Part shown: positions 34,873 through 44,195 of the stretch, piece after piece
How positions within the stretch are numbered: the stretch's first letter is position 1
How the letters are laid out: each line of letters begins with the position of its first letter
Assembly (NCBI RefSeq): GCF_014218805.1
Contig: NZ_JACJUV010000001.1
Span: 682,001 to 746,000 of the forward strand
Direction: 5' to 3'
Length of the DNA stretch: 64,000 bases
From: Teredinibacter franksiae
GTDB lineage: Bacteria; Pseudomonadota; Gammaproteobacteria; Pseudomonadales; Cellvibrionaceae
The notes under the pieces: model-generated
Told to the model about the DNA's origin: nothing
Database searches by the model: none
Seen by the model: the letters and a program-made list of their open reading frames with translations, nothing else
Program-made: the position numbers and the translations under genes

Positions 34873-36063
34873 ATGAATATGGCCAGTTACCTGTATATGG
34901 GGGTAATGCTGTCAATTTCTGTCCTCAGCCTGCCCTCTTCAGCCGCACCAATAGAAACGCCAGAAAGCTCCGTGGAGGGATCGGCTCTAGAAACTGTGGG
35001 TGTTTTTACTCCCGCCCGCACAACCTTAGATTTATCACTGGTTCCAACCGTTGACGATACCGAGCTACTGAGTATTAACGACGAAGTTAAATCCATTTTG
35101 GATCGTGTTATCGCGCCTTTGCATACAAAGCGAGAAAAAGCGGTAGAACTACAACGACTGCTTTTTCAACCCATGTTTTTAGGTATCACCTACGATATCA
35201 ACGAAACTAAAACAGCACAGCAAACCTTCGACAGTGGCACGGGCAATTGTTTGTCCCATGCTAGCCTGTATCTGGCGGCAGCCCGTCACCTCGGTCTTAG
35301 AGCACATTTTCAGTCTGTGGAAGTACCCCGTGAGTGGCTAAATCGCGATGATTTTTATCTAGTACCGGGACACGTCAATGTCGCCGTACTTATACCAGGT
35401 AATACCATTACCGTTGAATTCACCAATGCGTATTCTGCCCGCAAAACGCAATTACTGAAAAGCCAGCCATTAACAGATAAACAAGCGCTGGCCGAGTACT
35501 ACAACAATATCGGCATGCAATACATGGAAGAACGTGAGTACCTTAAAGCTATCGCGTACATGCGCAAGGCTACAGAGACTTACAAAAAAACCTCTTCTGC
35601 CTGGTCAAACCTTGGTGTTACCTACAAAATAAATGGGCACTTGGATCTTGCCGAAATCGCCTACGAAAAGGCATTGAAATACGACAAGCGTAATCTATCG
35701 GTTATTAACAACATCTATATTCTTTATATACAAACCAATAATATAGAGAAAGCCAATAAGCTGGCAAAACGCGTAGCGCGCTACAGCAAGAAAAACCCCT
35801 ACTACCTAAGCAAGCTTGCTCAAACCGATATTGCACTGGGTAATTATGACCGCGCCATTATTTCATTAAAAAAAGCTATTCGTATAAAACAGAGCGAACC
35901 AAAATTCTATTTAAGCTTGGCCTACGCTTACCACCAGTCGGGTCGATTTGAAAAAAGCATTGACGCTGTTATAAAAGCTCAGGCATATGCCGCCAGCAAA
36001 AATGATTTAAATCGATATCAGGCAAAACTGGAGTATCTTAAACGCTATCACGCGGGGCTGTGA
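34873..36063 (+). CDS. Exported transglutaminase-like / TPR protein
   Basis: 396 residues. Signal peptide 1-25 (cleavage near SSAA-PIE). A transglutaminase-like papain-fold region spans about 70-190: Cys126 in GTGNCLSHASLYLAAARHLG, His167 in VPGHVNV and Glu182 in TVEFTNA are a plausible triad. From 205 to 390 there are four to five TPR repeats (YNNIGMQYMEEREYLKAIAY, AWSNLGVTYKINGHLDLAEI, NYDRAIISLKKAIRIKQSEP). Such proteins are met in the periplasm but their substrates are largely unknown. AAGAGGTGAG 5 nt before ATG supports the start. It stands divergent to flhA and is not a known flagellar gene. Confidence 0.8.
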   Translation: MNMASYLYMGVMLSISVLSLPSSAAPIETPESSVEGSALETVGVFTPARTTLDLSLVPTVDDTELLSINDEVKSILDRVIAPLHTKREKAVELQRLLFQPMFLGITYDINETKTAQQTFDSGTGNCLSHASLYLAAARHLGLRAHFQSVEVPREWLNRDDFYLVPGHVNVAVLIPGNTITVEFTNAYSARKTQLLKSQPLTDKQALAEYYNNIGMQYMEEREYLKAIAYMRKATETYKKTSSAWSNLGVTYKINGHLDLAEIAYEKALKYDKRNLSVINNIYILYIQTNNIEKANKLAKRVARYSKKNPYYLSKLAQTDIALGNYDRAIISLKKAIRIKQSEPKFYLSLAYAYHQSGRFEKSIDAVIKAQAYAASKNDLNRYQAKLEYLKRYHAGL

Positions 36064-36064
36064 A

Positions 36065-36089
36065 AGATGCTGATTCATCATCAGCATCT
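36065..36089 (+). terminator. Perfect hairpin between convergent genes
   Basis: AGATGCTGAT (36065-36074), loop of 5, ATCAGCATCT (36080-36089), a 10-bp perfect stem starting 1 nt after the TPR gene stop. The T-run is missing on the plus strand (CTCGAAG) and short on the minus strand (TTTC). Probably marks both transcript ends. Confidence 0.55.
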
Positions 36090-36103
36090 CTCGAAGAACC
36101 CTT

Positions 36104-36367
36104 CTAGCCCCTACGCCCTAGTGAGATTTCAAGCTTACAGCTAGGGCACACACTATCGTTTATCCTAACGAGTTCATCACAGCACCCGCAAGGCTTTAAC
36201 GCCAATGCTTTTCGGTAAGCGATGACTCCTTGAGCCTCTCGTATTACGCCAGTAGGCATCCCAAAAAAATTTCCCAACATCGGCACTGGATCGAGGCTAG
36301 GATAACGTTTCAAAAAAACCACGACAATTGTCGCTACAGAAGATGATATTAATAATGCATATTCCAT
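36104..36367 (-). CDS. Small membrane protein with C-terminal zinc ribbon
   Basis: 87 residues from the ATG at 36367, which has GGAG 6 nt upstream (seven more codons are open before it). One membrane helix (about 2-20) is followed by RYPSLDPVPMLGNFFGMPTG and a zinc-ribbon-like CGCCDELVRINDSVCPSCKL near the end (Cys pairs 14 residues apart). I do not recognise the family. It follows the DUF3360 gene by about 100 nt on the same strand and may be co-expressed with it. Confidence 0.7.
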   Translation of the reverse strand: MEYALLISSSVATIVVVFLKRYPSLDPVPMLGNFFGMPTGVIREAQGVIAYRKALALKPCGCCDELVRINDSVCPSCKLEISLGRRG

Positions 36368-36470
36368 AATAATCTCCTTTTCTAACACTGAGGGGAACGC
36401 AAACTTCAGCTAATCAAAAATCTACGCGGTATAAATACTATTGTCCTGCAAATCACATTAGCGGTACCCA

Positions 36471-37964
36471 TTACTTAAGTAGTGCAGGAATACCGGGCAG
36501 CATACCCACAACAGCCATGGACAGAGTGCAAATTAAAAACGCACTAAGCGGGATTACTAGACGATCCTGAAAACTCAAACGAGCTTTGCGCTTATGATCA
36601 CCAATAAGACCGTTATTATCTAACAGCATCGTCAACGACCATCCGAACACAGGGTTAACAACGGCCGATGCAAGAATACAAATACCCGCTGTCTCGGCTC
36701 CTAGGGTGTTTTTTACCATTTGAATACCCGCTTCCAACAACGGCATAAATACTCCTACGAGTAACGCAATGCACATGACCGGCTTCCAAACAGTGATATC
36801 CATTGGATACCCCGACAACGCCAATAAAATACATAAAACACCGGTAATAATTGCTCCCGCAGGTATGGGCCGTTTGGCTATTGCAGTGGGAATCATGTAA
36901 GTTCCCCACGACGATGTAACGTTCCCGCCACCAATAACCGACGCGACCGCTTGCCGAAAGGAACAGGACGTCATGGTATCGTCCACATCCATCAGTACAT
37001 TTTTGGCCTCTTTGGGATAATTTAATTCCTGAAAAACACGATGACCAAGAAAATCCGGCGACCACATTGCGACCGCTAAAATTGCAAAAGGGGTGACCGC
37101 AATAAAATGCCCGACATTGGGCAGCCCCAATTTCCAGCCGGTGTTTTCACCCCACCAATAAAACGGATCTAAACTTGGCATACCGGGTGCAGTGGTAAAC
37201 TCAAATGATGCCCCGAGTAGAATCGAAATTACCAGTGCCAGCGCGGAGCACAAAGGTATGGACAACCACCGCTTTCCAATTTTGGCCAGCCATGCATATA
37301 CGACGGTGGTTACGATGAGTACAACAAAAAATACAGCTCCAACACCTTGGTCAAGCGCCCATTGTTTGAATTGCCCAAGCTGTGAAACAACACCCATAGC
37401 ACCGAGATAAATCAATAACCCACCTGATACACCGCTGGAACTCAAATTAACCAGACGCGAACCACCGCGACTAATACTCAACAGCAAGCCAAATACGGCG
37501 ATCATAATTCCCAGTGCCAGCGGGTGACCTCCGGAAGCGGCAATAACACCAATAAGCGGTATCATTGGGCCATGGTTACCGGCGAGGTTAGCTCGAGGAT
37601 TAAAAAACCCAGAAGTTAGAATCACAAACAAAAAAGCCGATACCAGTAATTCAAGGCGTACATTTTCAATGACGAATGCCTGATCTAGACCAAACGCACG
37701 CGCATAAGCTGACATCACCGCCGAAAACATCACCGTAATACCAATGGTGCCAGCAATCGCAGGCACAAAATCCTCCCACTCAAAACTAAAATCTCGCCCA
37801 GGAAGGTTAAGCTTCCACCGCCTTGGGTTCATGATTACCAGTTCGTGATCGAGGTACTCTGCTCGCGTACGAAAACTGGCTTTAGGTTTTCGTCTTCGCT
37901 GATACTCCGAAACCTGAGGCTCATCATCAAATCCATCTGAAGGTCCAATTACCACTTCAGCCAT
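36471..37964 (-). CDS. DUF3360 family membrane transporter
   Basis: 497 residues from the ATG at 37964, which has GGAGAG 7 nt upstream; a further ATG at 37991 lacks a ribosome site. A hydrophilic start (about 55 residues) is followed by 12-14 membrane segments. Signature stretches are FNPRANLAGNHGPMIPLIGV, MWSPDFLGHRVFQELNYPKE and GGGNVTSSWGTYMIPTAIAK, in the style of NCS2/SulP-fold carriers. DUF3360 members occur in Vibrio and other marine gammaproteobacteria; substrate unknown. Divergent from a LysR gene, the usual layout for an inducer-controlled carrier. Confidence 0.85.
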   Translation of the reverse strand: MAEVVIGPSDGFDDEPQVSEYQRRRKPKASFRTRAEYLDHELVIMNPRRWKLNLPGRDFSFEWEDFVPAIAGTIGITVMFSAVMSAYARAFGLDQAFVIENVRLELLVSAFLFVILTSGFFNPRANLAGNHGPMIPLIGVIAASGGHPLALGIMIAVFGLLLSISRGGSRLVNLSSSGVSGGLLIYLGAMGVVSQLGQFKQWALDQGVGAVFFVVLIVTTVVYAWLAKIGKRWLSIPLCSALALVISILLGASFEFTTAPGMPSLDPFYWWGENTGWKLGLPNVGHFIAVTPFAILAVAMWSPDFLGHRVFQELNYPKEAKNVLMDVDDTMTSCSFRQAVASVIGGGNVTSSWGTYMIPTAIAKRPIPAGAIITGVLCILLALSGYPMDITVWKPVMCIALLVGVFMPLLEAGIQMVKNTLGAETAGICILASAVVNPVFGWSLTMLLDNNGLIGDHKRKARLSFQDRLVIPLSAFLICTLSMAVVGMLPGIPALLK

Positions 37965-38154
37965 AAAATTTCTCTCCAGACTAACGTCCATTAATGATAT
38001 AAAAACCGAGCTCTAAGCAATATAATTGACTAAAAGTGAATGCAACCAAGAAAGATAACTAATTCTTTAAACCACCTGTTACCTCATCTAAGATACGGGT
38101 ATAAATAAATAACACAAACTCGAATTCTCTATTGTTGATATCAGGAAACTTGAT
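37965..38154. promoter_or_regulatory. Divergent control region of DUF3360 transporter and LysR regulator
   Basis: 190 nt, AT-rich, holding both start regions (GGAGAG for the transporter, AGGA for the regulator). LysR proteins normally bind T-N11-A sites in such a gap; several loose candidates exist but none stands out. Confidence 0.45.
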
Positions 38155-39042
38155 GTGAAATTTAGCCTAAGGCAAATGCAAATATTTCAACTCGTCGCCG
38201 AACACCGAAGCGTGTCTGTTGCCGCAAAAGAACTACACATGTCTCAATCTGCCGCCAGCATGTCGTTGGCTCAACTGGAATCTATGCTCGGCCATCCATT
38301 ATTTATCCGACAGGGAAGACGCATGGAGTTAACCAGCTGGGGACAGTGGCTTCGCCCACGCGTACATGAATTGGTAGCCAGTTGTTATGCGATTGATATG
38401 GGTATGAGCACTATGGAGGTGATTTGCGGCAGGCTAAACCTTGGCGCGAGCCAAACACCCGCAGAACACTTAGTACCCGCCTTGATCAGTGAGATGGATA
38501 ATAGTTTCCCACGACTGAATTTAACCCTACAGGTTGAAAACACAGAGCACGTAATTTCAGGACTCTTAGATTACCACTACGATTTAGGTATTATTGAAGG
38601 TCATTGCGATGACGATCGAATCGAGAGGGCGGTATGGTGCCAAGATGAACTGGTGATTTTTGCCAGCGCCAACCACCCTTACTCCCAGCAAGCCGAAACG
38701 CGTTTGGCTCAACTCGAAATGGCGCAATGGATACTACGAGAGCAAGGCGCCGGCACCCGTGAAATTTTCGACTCTTGCATACATGAGCATATTGCACAGC
38801 TACGAGTGCACAGAGAATACGAGTATGTGAACGTAATGCTTGCGATGGTATCCGAGAGCCACTACTTGAGCTGCCTCAGCTATCGTTCAGTAAAACCGTT
38901 AGTGGAGAGCCAACAGGTTACAATACTGAATGTGCCGGAGTTGTCCATGAAGCGTGATTTCACCTTTATTTGGCGCAAAAACGAAGATGAAAACCCCAAC
39001 CGAACCGCTATTCTCAATACCGCGCGGAAAATATCAGAATAA
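38155..39042 (+). CDS. LysR family transcriptional regulator
   Basis: 295 residues. N-terminal winged helix 1-60 with the typical LRQMQIFQLVAEHRSVSVAA and SQSAASMSLAQLESMLGHPL; effector-binding domain 90-290. GTG start with AGGA 8 nt upstream; no in-frame ATG is better placed. Transcribed away from the DUF3360 carrier, so it most likely controls that gene in response to its substrate. It ends facing flhB. Confidence 0.9.
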   Translation: MKFSLRQMQIFQLVAEHRSVSVAAKELHMSQSAASMSLAQLESMLGHPLFIRQGRRMELTSWGQWLRPRVHELVASCYAIDMGMSTMEVICGRLNLGASQTPAEHLVPALISEMDNSFPRLNLTLQVENTEHVISGLLDYHYDLGIIEGHCDDDRIERAVWCQDELVIFASANHPYSQQAETRLAQLEMAQWILREQGAGTREIFDSCIHEHIAQLRVHREYEYVNVMLAMVSESHYLSCLSYRSVKPLVESQQVTILNVPELSMKRDFTFIWRKNEDENPNRTAILNTARKISE

Positions 39043-39140
39043 GCCCTTCCCCGCCTAATTCTGCACTATCAATTAATTTGATAGCCGCTATCGCTAAATA
39101 AGAGGGCGTGAGTGGAATGATCTCCTAGAGAGCTCAAACG

Positions 39141-40271
39141 TTAATAATTACTCATATCCTTGGGTATATCGAGGCGCCGAGGGTATTGTGGCCTTTCTCC
39201 CTGGCCGTGTCGGAATTCACGTAGCTGGAACACATACGCCAAAACCTGCGCAATGGCCACGTACAGACCAGCAGGAATTTCATCGTCAAGCTCAGTAGTG
39301 TGGTATATGGCGCGAGCCAGTACTGGCGCTTCCACAAATTCTATTTTGTGTTCCCGCGCAACTTCCCGAATTTTTATAGCGATATGGTCTATTCCTTTGG
39401 CCACCAATATGGGCGTTGCCATTGAATCGGGGTCGTACTTTAACGCAACAGAGAAATGGGTTGGGTTGGTTATTACCACGTCGGCTTCTGGAACCTCTGA
39501 CATCATTCGCGCCTGCGCCATTTGCTGCTGCATTTGACGTATTTTACTTTTGACCTCGGGCTTGCCTTCGGTATCCTTCATCTCGTCTTTCACGTCTTGG
39601 CGAGACATCTTCATTTTTTTGGAGTGATCAAATATCTGGAAGGGAATATCTATCAGGGCTATAAGAATAGTCGCTGAAGATAGGAATACCGCGGCCCATA
39701 AGCTTAACGTGACTGAATGCACTATGCCCTGCTCAACGGGCTCATCCGCCAGCCCCAACAAGGAATCCTGCATCACTTTCAACAGTATAAATGCTGCCGC
39801 CACTACAACACCCACCTTGCCAATTGATTTAACGAGCTCCACTAGCGATTTGAGCGAGAACATTCGAGCAAGACCCTTGAGAGGGTCCATTCTGTTCAAT
39901 TTAGGCGCTAATGACTTACTACTGAATAACCACCCCCCCAGCGCAACAGGCCCAGCAATGGCAGCCACCAATACGACGGCGAAAAAAGGCAGAAGCCCCA
40001 TCAGCGCCTCCATAAATGAATAGCCTAGGTGTTTCAGCATTTGTTGGTCGTCAAATAGAACTTCTCGATCCAATTGAAAATTAAAACGTATGATCGATTT
40101 AATTTTTTCTGCGAGAAGAGCACCAAAAACAACAATACCCATTGTGCCGCCCAAGAGTACCGCCGTGGTAGTCAACTCCTTCGAGCGGGGAACCTGGCCT
40201 TCTTCGCGCGCTTTCTCTAAGCGTCTCGGCGTCGCCTCTTCCGTTTTTTCTTGTGCACTATCTTCTGCCAT
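39141..40271 (-). CDS. flhB: Flagellar export switch protein FlhB
   Basis: 376 residues. Four membrane segments in 30-215 and a cytoplasmic tail carrying the self-cleaving NPTH at 269-272 (VVITNPTHFSVAL), which switches export from hook to filament with FliK. The start MAEDSAQEKTEEATPRRLEK is typical. Last gene of the fliK-flhB set; in Pseudomonas flhA follows soon after, but here 4.6 kb of other genes intervene. Confidence 0.96.
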   Translation of the reverse strand: MAEDSAQEKTEEATPRRLEKAREEGQVPRSKELTTTAVLLGGTMGIVVFGALLAEKIKSIIRFNFQLDREVLFDDQQMLKHLGYSFMEALMGLLPFFAVVLVAAIAGPVALGGWLFSSKSLAPKLNRMDPLKGLARMFSLKSLVELVKSIGKVGVVVAAAFILLKVMQDSLLGLADEPVEQGIVHSVTLSLWAAVFLSSATILIALIDIPFQIFDHSKKMKMSRQDVKDEMKDTEGKPEVKSKIRQMQQQMAQARMMSEVPEADVVITNPTHFSVALKYDPDSMATPILVAKGIDHIAIKIREVAREHKIEFVEAPVLARAIYHTTELDDEIPAGLYVAIAQVLAYVFQLREFRHGQGERPQYPRRLDIPKDMSNY

Positions 40272-40283
40272 TTAAATTGCGCC

Positions 40284-41057
40284 CTATAGTCGAAGGTTTT
40301 CACGTAGCGCTTGAAAACCAAATTCAATGGCACTGTGAAAAAAATCAATGAAATTGGACAACCCAACCCATATCAACAACAGCCCGCACATCAATGTGAA
40401 AGGAAAACCCACCGCAAATATATTCAGTTGCGGCGCTGCACGGCTCATAACGCCAAAAGCCATATTCACAAACAACAAGGAAGTCAATACCGGTAGAGCC
40501 AACACCAGCGCTGCTGAAAACATCCAGCTTCCCAGGGATACTACTCGCCAAAATACGTCTATCTGTAACAAGTAGCTCCCCGGCGGTAGGGACTGAAAGC
40601 TTTTTACCAGCAACCCTATTAACACTAAATGGCCATCGACGGAGACAAACATTAAGGTGACCATCATTAGAAAAAACTGGGAGAGCACCGTTGTTTGGAC
40701 GCCATTAGTGGGGTCGTTCATAGACGCGAAACCCAGCCCCATTTTCATTGCCATATATTGGCCGGAGAGAACAAACATCTGAAATATAATTTGAAAGGTA
40801 AAGCCCGCCACAAGCCCCACCAGAGCCTCTTGCACAATAAAACCAAAACTTGCAAAACTCAAAAGTTCGGTTTTCGGCAGGGGTGGCAATATTGGTACCA
40901 CCACCACACAGGTCAACACTGCGAGCGCGAGCCGAACACGGGGGCTAACAATACGGGAGCCGACTATCGGCATCACCATAAACATGGCACCAATACGAAC
41001 AAAGGGTAAAAAATACTGCTGAATAAAGGCCGCTAACTGCGCCTCACTCAAATCCAT
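40284..41057 (-). CDS. fliR: Flagellar export gate protein FliR
   Basis: 257 residues, six hydrophobic segments spread over the whole chain, with the family stretches AFIQQYFLPFVRIGAMFMVM near the start and MKMGLGFASMNDPTNGVQTT in the middle. Forms the export gate with FliP and FliQ. Overlaps the fliQ stop by 1 nt and is followed by flhB after 12 nt. Confidence 0.95.
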   Translation of the reverse strand: MDLSEAQLAAFIQQYFLPFVRIGAMFMVMPIVGSRIVSPRVRLALAVLTCVVVVPILPPLPKTELLSFASFGFIVQEALVGLVAGFTFQIIFQMFVLSGQYMAMKMGLGFASMNDPTNGVQTTVLSQFFLMMVTLMFVSVDGHLVLIGLLVKSFQSLPPGSYLLQIDVFWRVVSLGSWMFSAALVLALPVLTSLLFVNMAFGVMSRAAPQLNIFAVGFPFTLMCGLLLIWVGLSNFIDFFHSAIEFGFQALRENLRL

Positions 41058-41326
41058 TAGCCGATAACCTCTGGCACCTGCATCATTAGCCGATTAAATA
41101 AATCCATGAGCTTTTGCAGCAACCAGGGACCGGTCATCATGATAGTGGCGAGAGTCACCAATAAACGCGGCAAAAAACTTAACGTTTGCTCGTTAATTTG
41201 AGTCGCCGCCTGAAATGTACTCACGATTAAACCTACGGCCAAACTTGGACCAACGATTACCACAACCATCAACATGGTTAGGTAAAACGCCTCACCAAAC
41301 AATTGCAACGCAATTTCCGGCGTCAT
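41057..41326 (-). CDS. fliQ: Flagellar export gate protein FliQ
   Basis: 89 residues, two membrane segments (about 13-38 and 52-72), standard FliQ: VVIVGPSLAVGLIVSTFQAA, TQINEQTLSFLPR. Export gate component. Lies 8 nt after fliP and overlaps fliR. Confidence 0.95.
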   Translation of the reverse strand: MTPEIALQLFGEAFYLTMLMVVVIVGPSLAVGLIVSTFQAATQINEQTLSFLPRLLVTLATIMMTGPWLLQKLMDLFNRLMMQVPEVIG

Positions 41327-41334
41327 AGCGCCTC

Positions 41335-42186
41335 CTATATACCGAAACTACTGGCCAGTGTGCCGATAATCAGCCCCCAGCCATCGACCAATACAAACAA
41401 CATGATTTTAAAGGGCAATGAAATAATGAGTGGTGATAACATCATCATACCCATAGCCATAAGCACACTGGCGACAACTATATCGATAACCAAAAAAGGT
41501 ATAAATACAATAAACCCTATTTGAAAAGCTGTTTTCAGCTCAGAGGTAATAAAAGCCGGCATCAACACACTAAAGGGAATTTCTTCGGCTGTTGCAACCG
41601 GCTGAATACTACCAATTTGAAAAAAAAGATCGAGATCCGACTCGCGGGTGTTGGCGAGCATAAAGGCCCGAAACGGTGCTTTTGTATTCTCCAGCGCCTG
41701 AGTAGCCGACAATTGTTCATTAACGTAAGGCTGCAGTGCTTTTTCGTTTACTTCTGTTAACACCGGAGACATGATAAAAAACGACAGGAACAGCGAAAGG
41801 CCAATTAATATTTGATTTGAGGGAGACTGCTGCAAACCTAAAGCCTGCCGCAGTATGGAAAATACAATGATGATGCGCGTAAAAGACGTCATCATCATCA
41901 ATATCGCCGGCAAAAATGTCAAGGCCGTCATCAAAAACAGTATTTGTAACGTTACTGTGTATTCCTGACTGCCGTCACTGTTCGTTTTAACCGTTAGAGC
42001 GGGCAAGCCTTCGATGGGTTTAAAGCCATTCCCGCCCTGCGCCAACAGTTTGCCCGCCTGCTCAATCCCATTTTCGTCTTGCGCCTGCGCCACCGGCAAG
42101 GAAAACAACAACATAAACGCTAAAATAAAAATAGCAGATGGGCGTGCGCTTTTCTTACCAAAGCAATACTGAGAGTTACTCACCAT
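41335..42186 (-). CDS. fliP: Flagellar export gate protein FliP
   Basis: 283 residues from the ATG at 42186 (GGGAG 8 nt upstream), which overlaps the fliO stop by 11 nt; an upstream ATG at 42240 would lie deep in fliO. Cleaved signal peptide at about 17-35 (ending PVAQA), periplasmic loop, then four membrane helices. Family motifs [40 protein letters not shown] and [20 protein letters not shown]. Confidence 0.95.
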   Translation of the reverse strand: MVSNSQYCFGKKSARPSAIFILAFMLLFSLPVAQAQDENGIEQAGKLLAQGGNGFKPIEGLPALTVKTNSDGSQEYTVTLQILFLMTALTFLPAILMMMTSFTRIIIVFSILRQALGLQQSPSNQILIGLSLFLSFFIMSPVLTEVNEKALQPYVNEQLSATQALENTKAPFRAFMLANTRESDLDLFFQIGSIQPVATAEEIPFSVLMPAFITSELKTAFQIGFIVFIPFLVIDIVVASVLMAMGMMMLSPLIISLPFKIMLFVLVDGWGLIIGTLASSFGI

Positions 42187-42775
42187 TTGACTTACTCCCA
42201 GATCGACCGGGTTCCAGTATTGACTTAAGGTAACGTGCAAACTCTTGACCTTTTTTTAGCTCCGGTTTAAATGTGGATACTTGCTCATCGTTAACGGCGA
42301 CCGGCGAACCCTCTTGCTGCATAATAGATTGAAGGTAATTCACTCTTCCCGGTGCAACCCCTAATAGTATTTTCTCGCCCTGCACTTCAATAAGCACGGC
42401 TTTTTCCCGACCACCCAGCGGCATACTGGCGACAACTTTAATATGCGCCCCACCTTGAAAATTGGCATACCCTAAACGTTTGGCAAACCAGGCGAGTACA
42501 AATATCAAGGTCGTAACCACCAGCAAACCAATCACAACTTGACCTATTACATGGCTTGGCGCCAAAACTTTTCGGCTATTCGTTGGCTTCGACAAGTCTG
42601 CATTGGGTGCTTGGTTAATCGGTTTCCCTACGGTTTTCGTAGGGGCTTCCTCCGCCGGAGTGTTAGCGAATACCTGTGGTAAGACAAAAACACTGAAGCA
42701 CATAAACATCACGCCAAAGAAAAACCGCTGTGTTTTCAGCGACCAATCGCGTGTTAAATTAAAAGGTGCCGCCAT
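42176..42775 (-). CDS. fliO: Flagellar biosynthesis protein FliO
   Basis: 199 residues from the ATG at 42775 (AAGGGGT 5 nt upstream); the frame is open further, into fliN. A signal-like hydrophobic stretch (21-38, [20 protein letters not shown]), a linker, a membrane segment (75-97, [20 protein letters not shown]) and a cytoplasmic FliO domain ([20 protein letters not shown]). FliO helps assemble the FliP ring. Variable family; position between fliN and fliP settles identity. Confidence 0.9.
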   Translation of the reverse strand: MAAPFNLTRDWSLKTQRFFFGVMFMCFSVFVLPQVFANTPAEEAPTKTVGKPINQAPNADLSKPTNSRKVLAPSHVIGQVVIGLLVVTTLIFVLAWFAKRLGYANFQGGAHIKVVASMPLGGREKAVLIEVQGEKILLGVAPGRVNYLQSIMQQEGSPVAVNDEQVSTFKPELKKGQEFARYLKSILEPGRSGSKSNGE

Positions 42776-42788
42776 TTTGTACCCCTTG

Positions 42789-43196
42789 CTAACGAAGCTT
42801 TTTAATGCGTTCGGAAGGACTGATAACATCCGTCATACGAATACCAAATTTTTCGTTAACGACGACCACTTCACCGTGCGCTATTAAAGTGCCATTCACC
42901 AAAACGTCTAGAGGTTCACCGGCCAATCGATCAAGCTCTATCACCGAACCTTGATTGAGTTGCAGTAAGTTACGAATGGTAATGGAGGTACGCCCCACTT
43001 CCATGGAAATGCTAACAGGAATATCGAGAATAACGTCAAGGTCTGGAGCACCCGCCGGTAGCGAGAGACTCGAAGCGACGGACTCAAATTCATCCAACTC
43101 TACGGGTTCTGCTGCACCATCTACCGTATCCTGCTCCTCCATTGCCGCTGCCCACTCATCAGCCATGCCCTCCTGGTCTACATCATCTTCACTCAT
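42789..43196 (-). CDS. fliN: Flagellar motor switch protein FliN
   Basis: 135 residues. An acidic N-terminal tail (1-50) and the C-terminal SpoA domain (about 60-133): LDVILDIPVSISMEVGRTSI, LNQGSVIELDRLAGEPLDVL. Forms the C-ring with FliM and FliG. Overlaps fliM by 8 nt. Confidence 0.96.
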   Translation of the reverse strand: MSEDDVDQEGMADEWAAAMEEQDTVDGAAEPVELDEFESVASSLSLPAGAPDLDVILDIPVSISMEVGRTSITIRNLLQLNQGSVIELDRLAGEPLDVLVNGTLIAHGEVVVVNEKFGIRMTDVISPSERIKKLR

Positions 43197-44187
43197 GACC
43201 GTCTCCTTCCTCAGGTTGTTGAGTTTTCGGCCGGTCGATCAGGCCCAATATTTTTAATGCAAGGTTTTCGTTACTCTGCCCCAATAGTGCTTCAAAAACA
43301 GGTACGCCATTCGCCGTAGCGATATGCATTTCCGGCATGGTAATCGGTACAATATCGCCTTCTTTTAAATCGACAATATCGCGCAGGCTAATCTCTCGGG
43401 TAATAACGTCACACTCTAAGTCTACCCGGGCATGCATAACATCCTGTCGCAGGGCTCGCACCCAACGTTCATCGCGTTCATCGGTATCGGATTGTAATCC
43501 CGCGTCGAGTACTTCGCGTATAGGTTCGACCATGGAGTAAGGCATGGTGATATGCAGTTCACCGCCACCACCGTCCAATTCAACATGGAAGGTACTAACC
43601 ACTACAACTTCACTAGGGCTGACAATATTGGCCATTGAGGGATTAACTTCTGAATTAATATATTCGAAGTCGATTACTTTTACCGCTTTCCAAGCTTCAC
43701 GCAAATCAACAAAAACCTGCTCTAGTACCATTTGTACTACGCGCAACTCTGTCGGGGTAAATTCTCGACCTTCAATTTTGGCATGACGGCCATCACCACC
43801 AAAAAAATTGTCGACCAGTTTAAATACCAGTTTTGCATCAAGAATAACCAACGCCGTTCCGCGCAAGGGACGAAACTTAACCATATTCAAACTGGTTGGA
43901 ACATAGAGCGTATGAACATATTCACCAAATTTTTGGATCTGTATGCCGCCAACCGATACGTCGGCCGTGCGCCGCAAAAGGTTGAACATGCTAATGCGGG
44001 TATACCGCGCGAACCGCTCGTTTATCATTTCCAATGTGGGCATTCGCCCACGGACAATACGATCTTGACTGGTTAAATCGTAGGCACGTATACCACCGAC
44101 ATCCTGGTCTCCATCGGTATCAATATCACCGTCATCAACGCCGTGTAGTAACGCATCAATTTCGTCTTGTGAGAGTAAGTCTTGCAC
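43189..44187 (-). CDS. fliM: Flagellar motor switch protein FliM
   Basis: 332 residues. The CheY-binding N-terminal peptide is intact (LLSQDEIDALLHG, 4-16); CheC-like middle domain 45-230 with MFNLLRRTADVSVGGIQIQK; SpoA domain 250-320. It receives phospho-CheY from the main cluster. Lies 8 nt after fliL. Confidence 0.96.
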   Translation of the reverse strand: MQDLLSQDEIDALLHGVDDGDIDTDGDQDVGGIRAYDLTSQDRIVRGRMPTLEMINERFARYTRISMFNLLRRTADVSVGGIQIQKFGEYVHTLYVPTSLNMVKFRPLRGTALVILDAKLVFKLVDNFFGGDGRHAKIEGREFTPTELRVVQMVLEQVFVDLREAWKAVKVIDFEYINSEVNPSMANIVSPSEVVVVSTFHVELDGGGGELHITMPYSMVEPIREVLDAGLQSDTDERDERWVRALRQDVMHARVDLECDVITREISLRDIVDLKEGDIVPITMPEMHIATANGVPVFEALLGQSNENLALKILGLIDRPKTQQPEEGDGHE

Positions 44188-44195
44188 GCTGGCTC

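Noticed and set aside
39066..39092. Stem CTATCAA/TTGATAG between LysR gene and flhB
   Set aside because: Competes with a second stem (GATAG/CTATC) and has no T-run on either strand; too weak to call a terminator.
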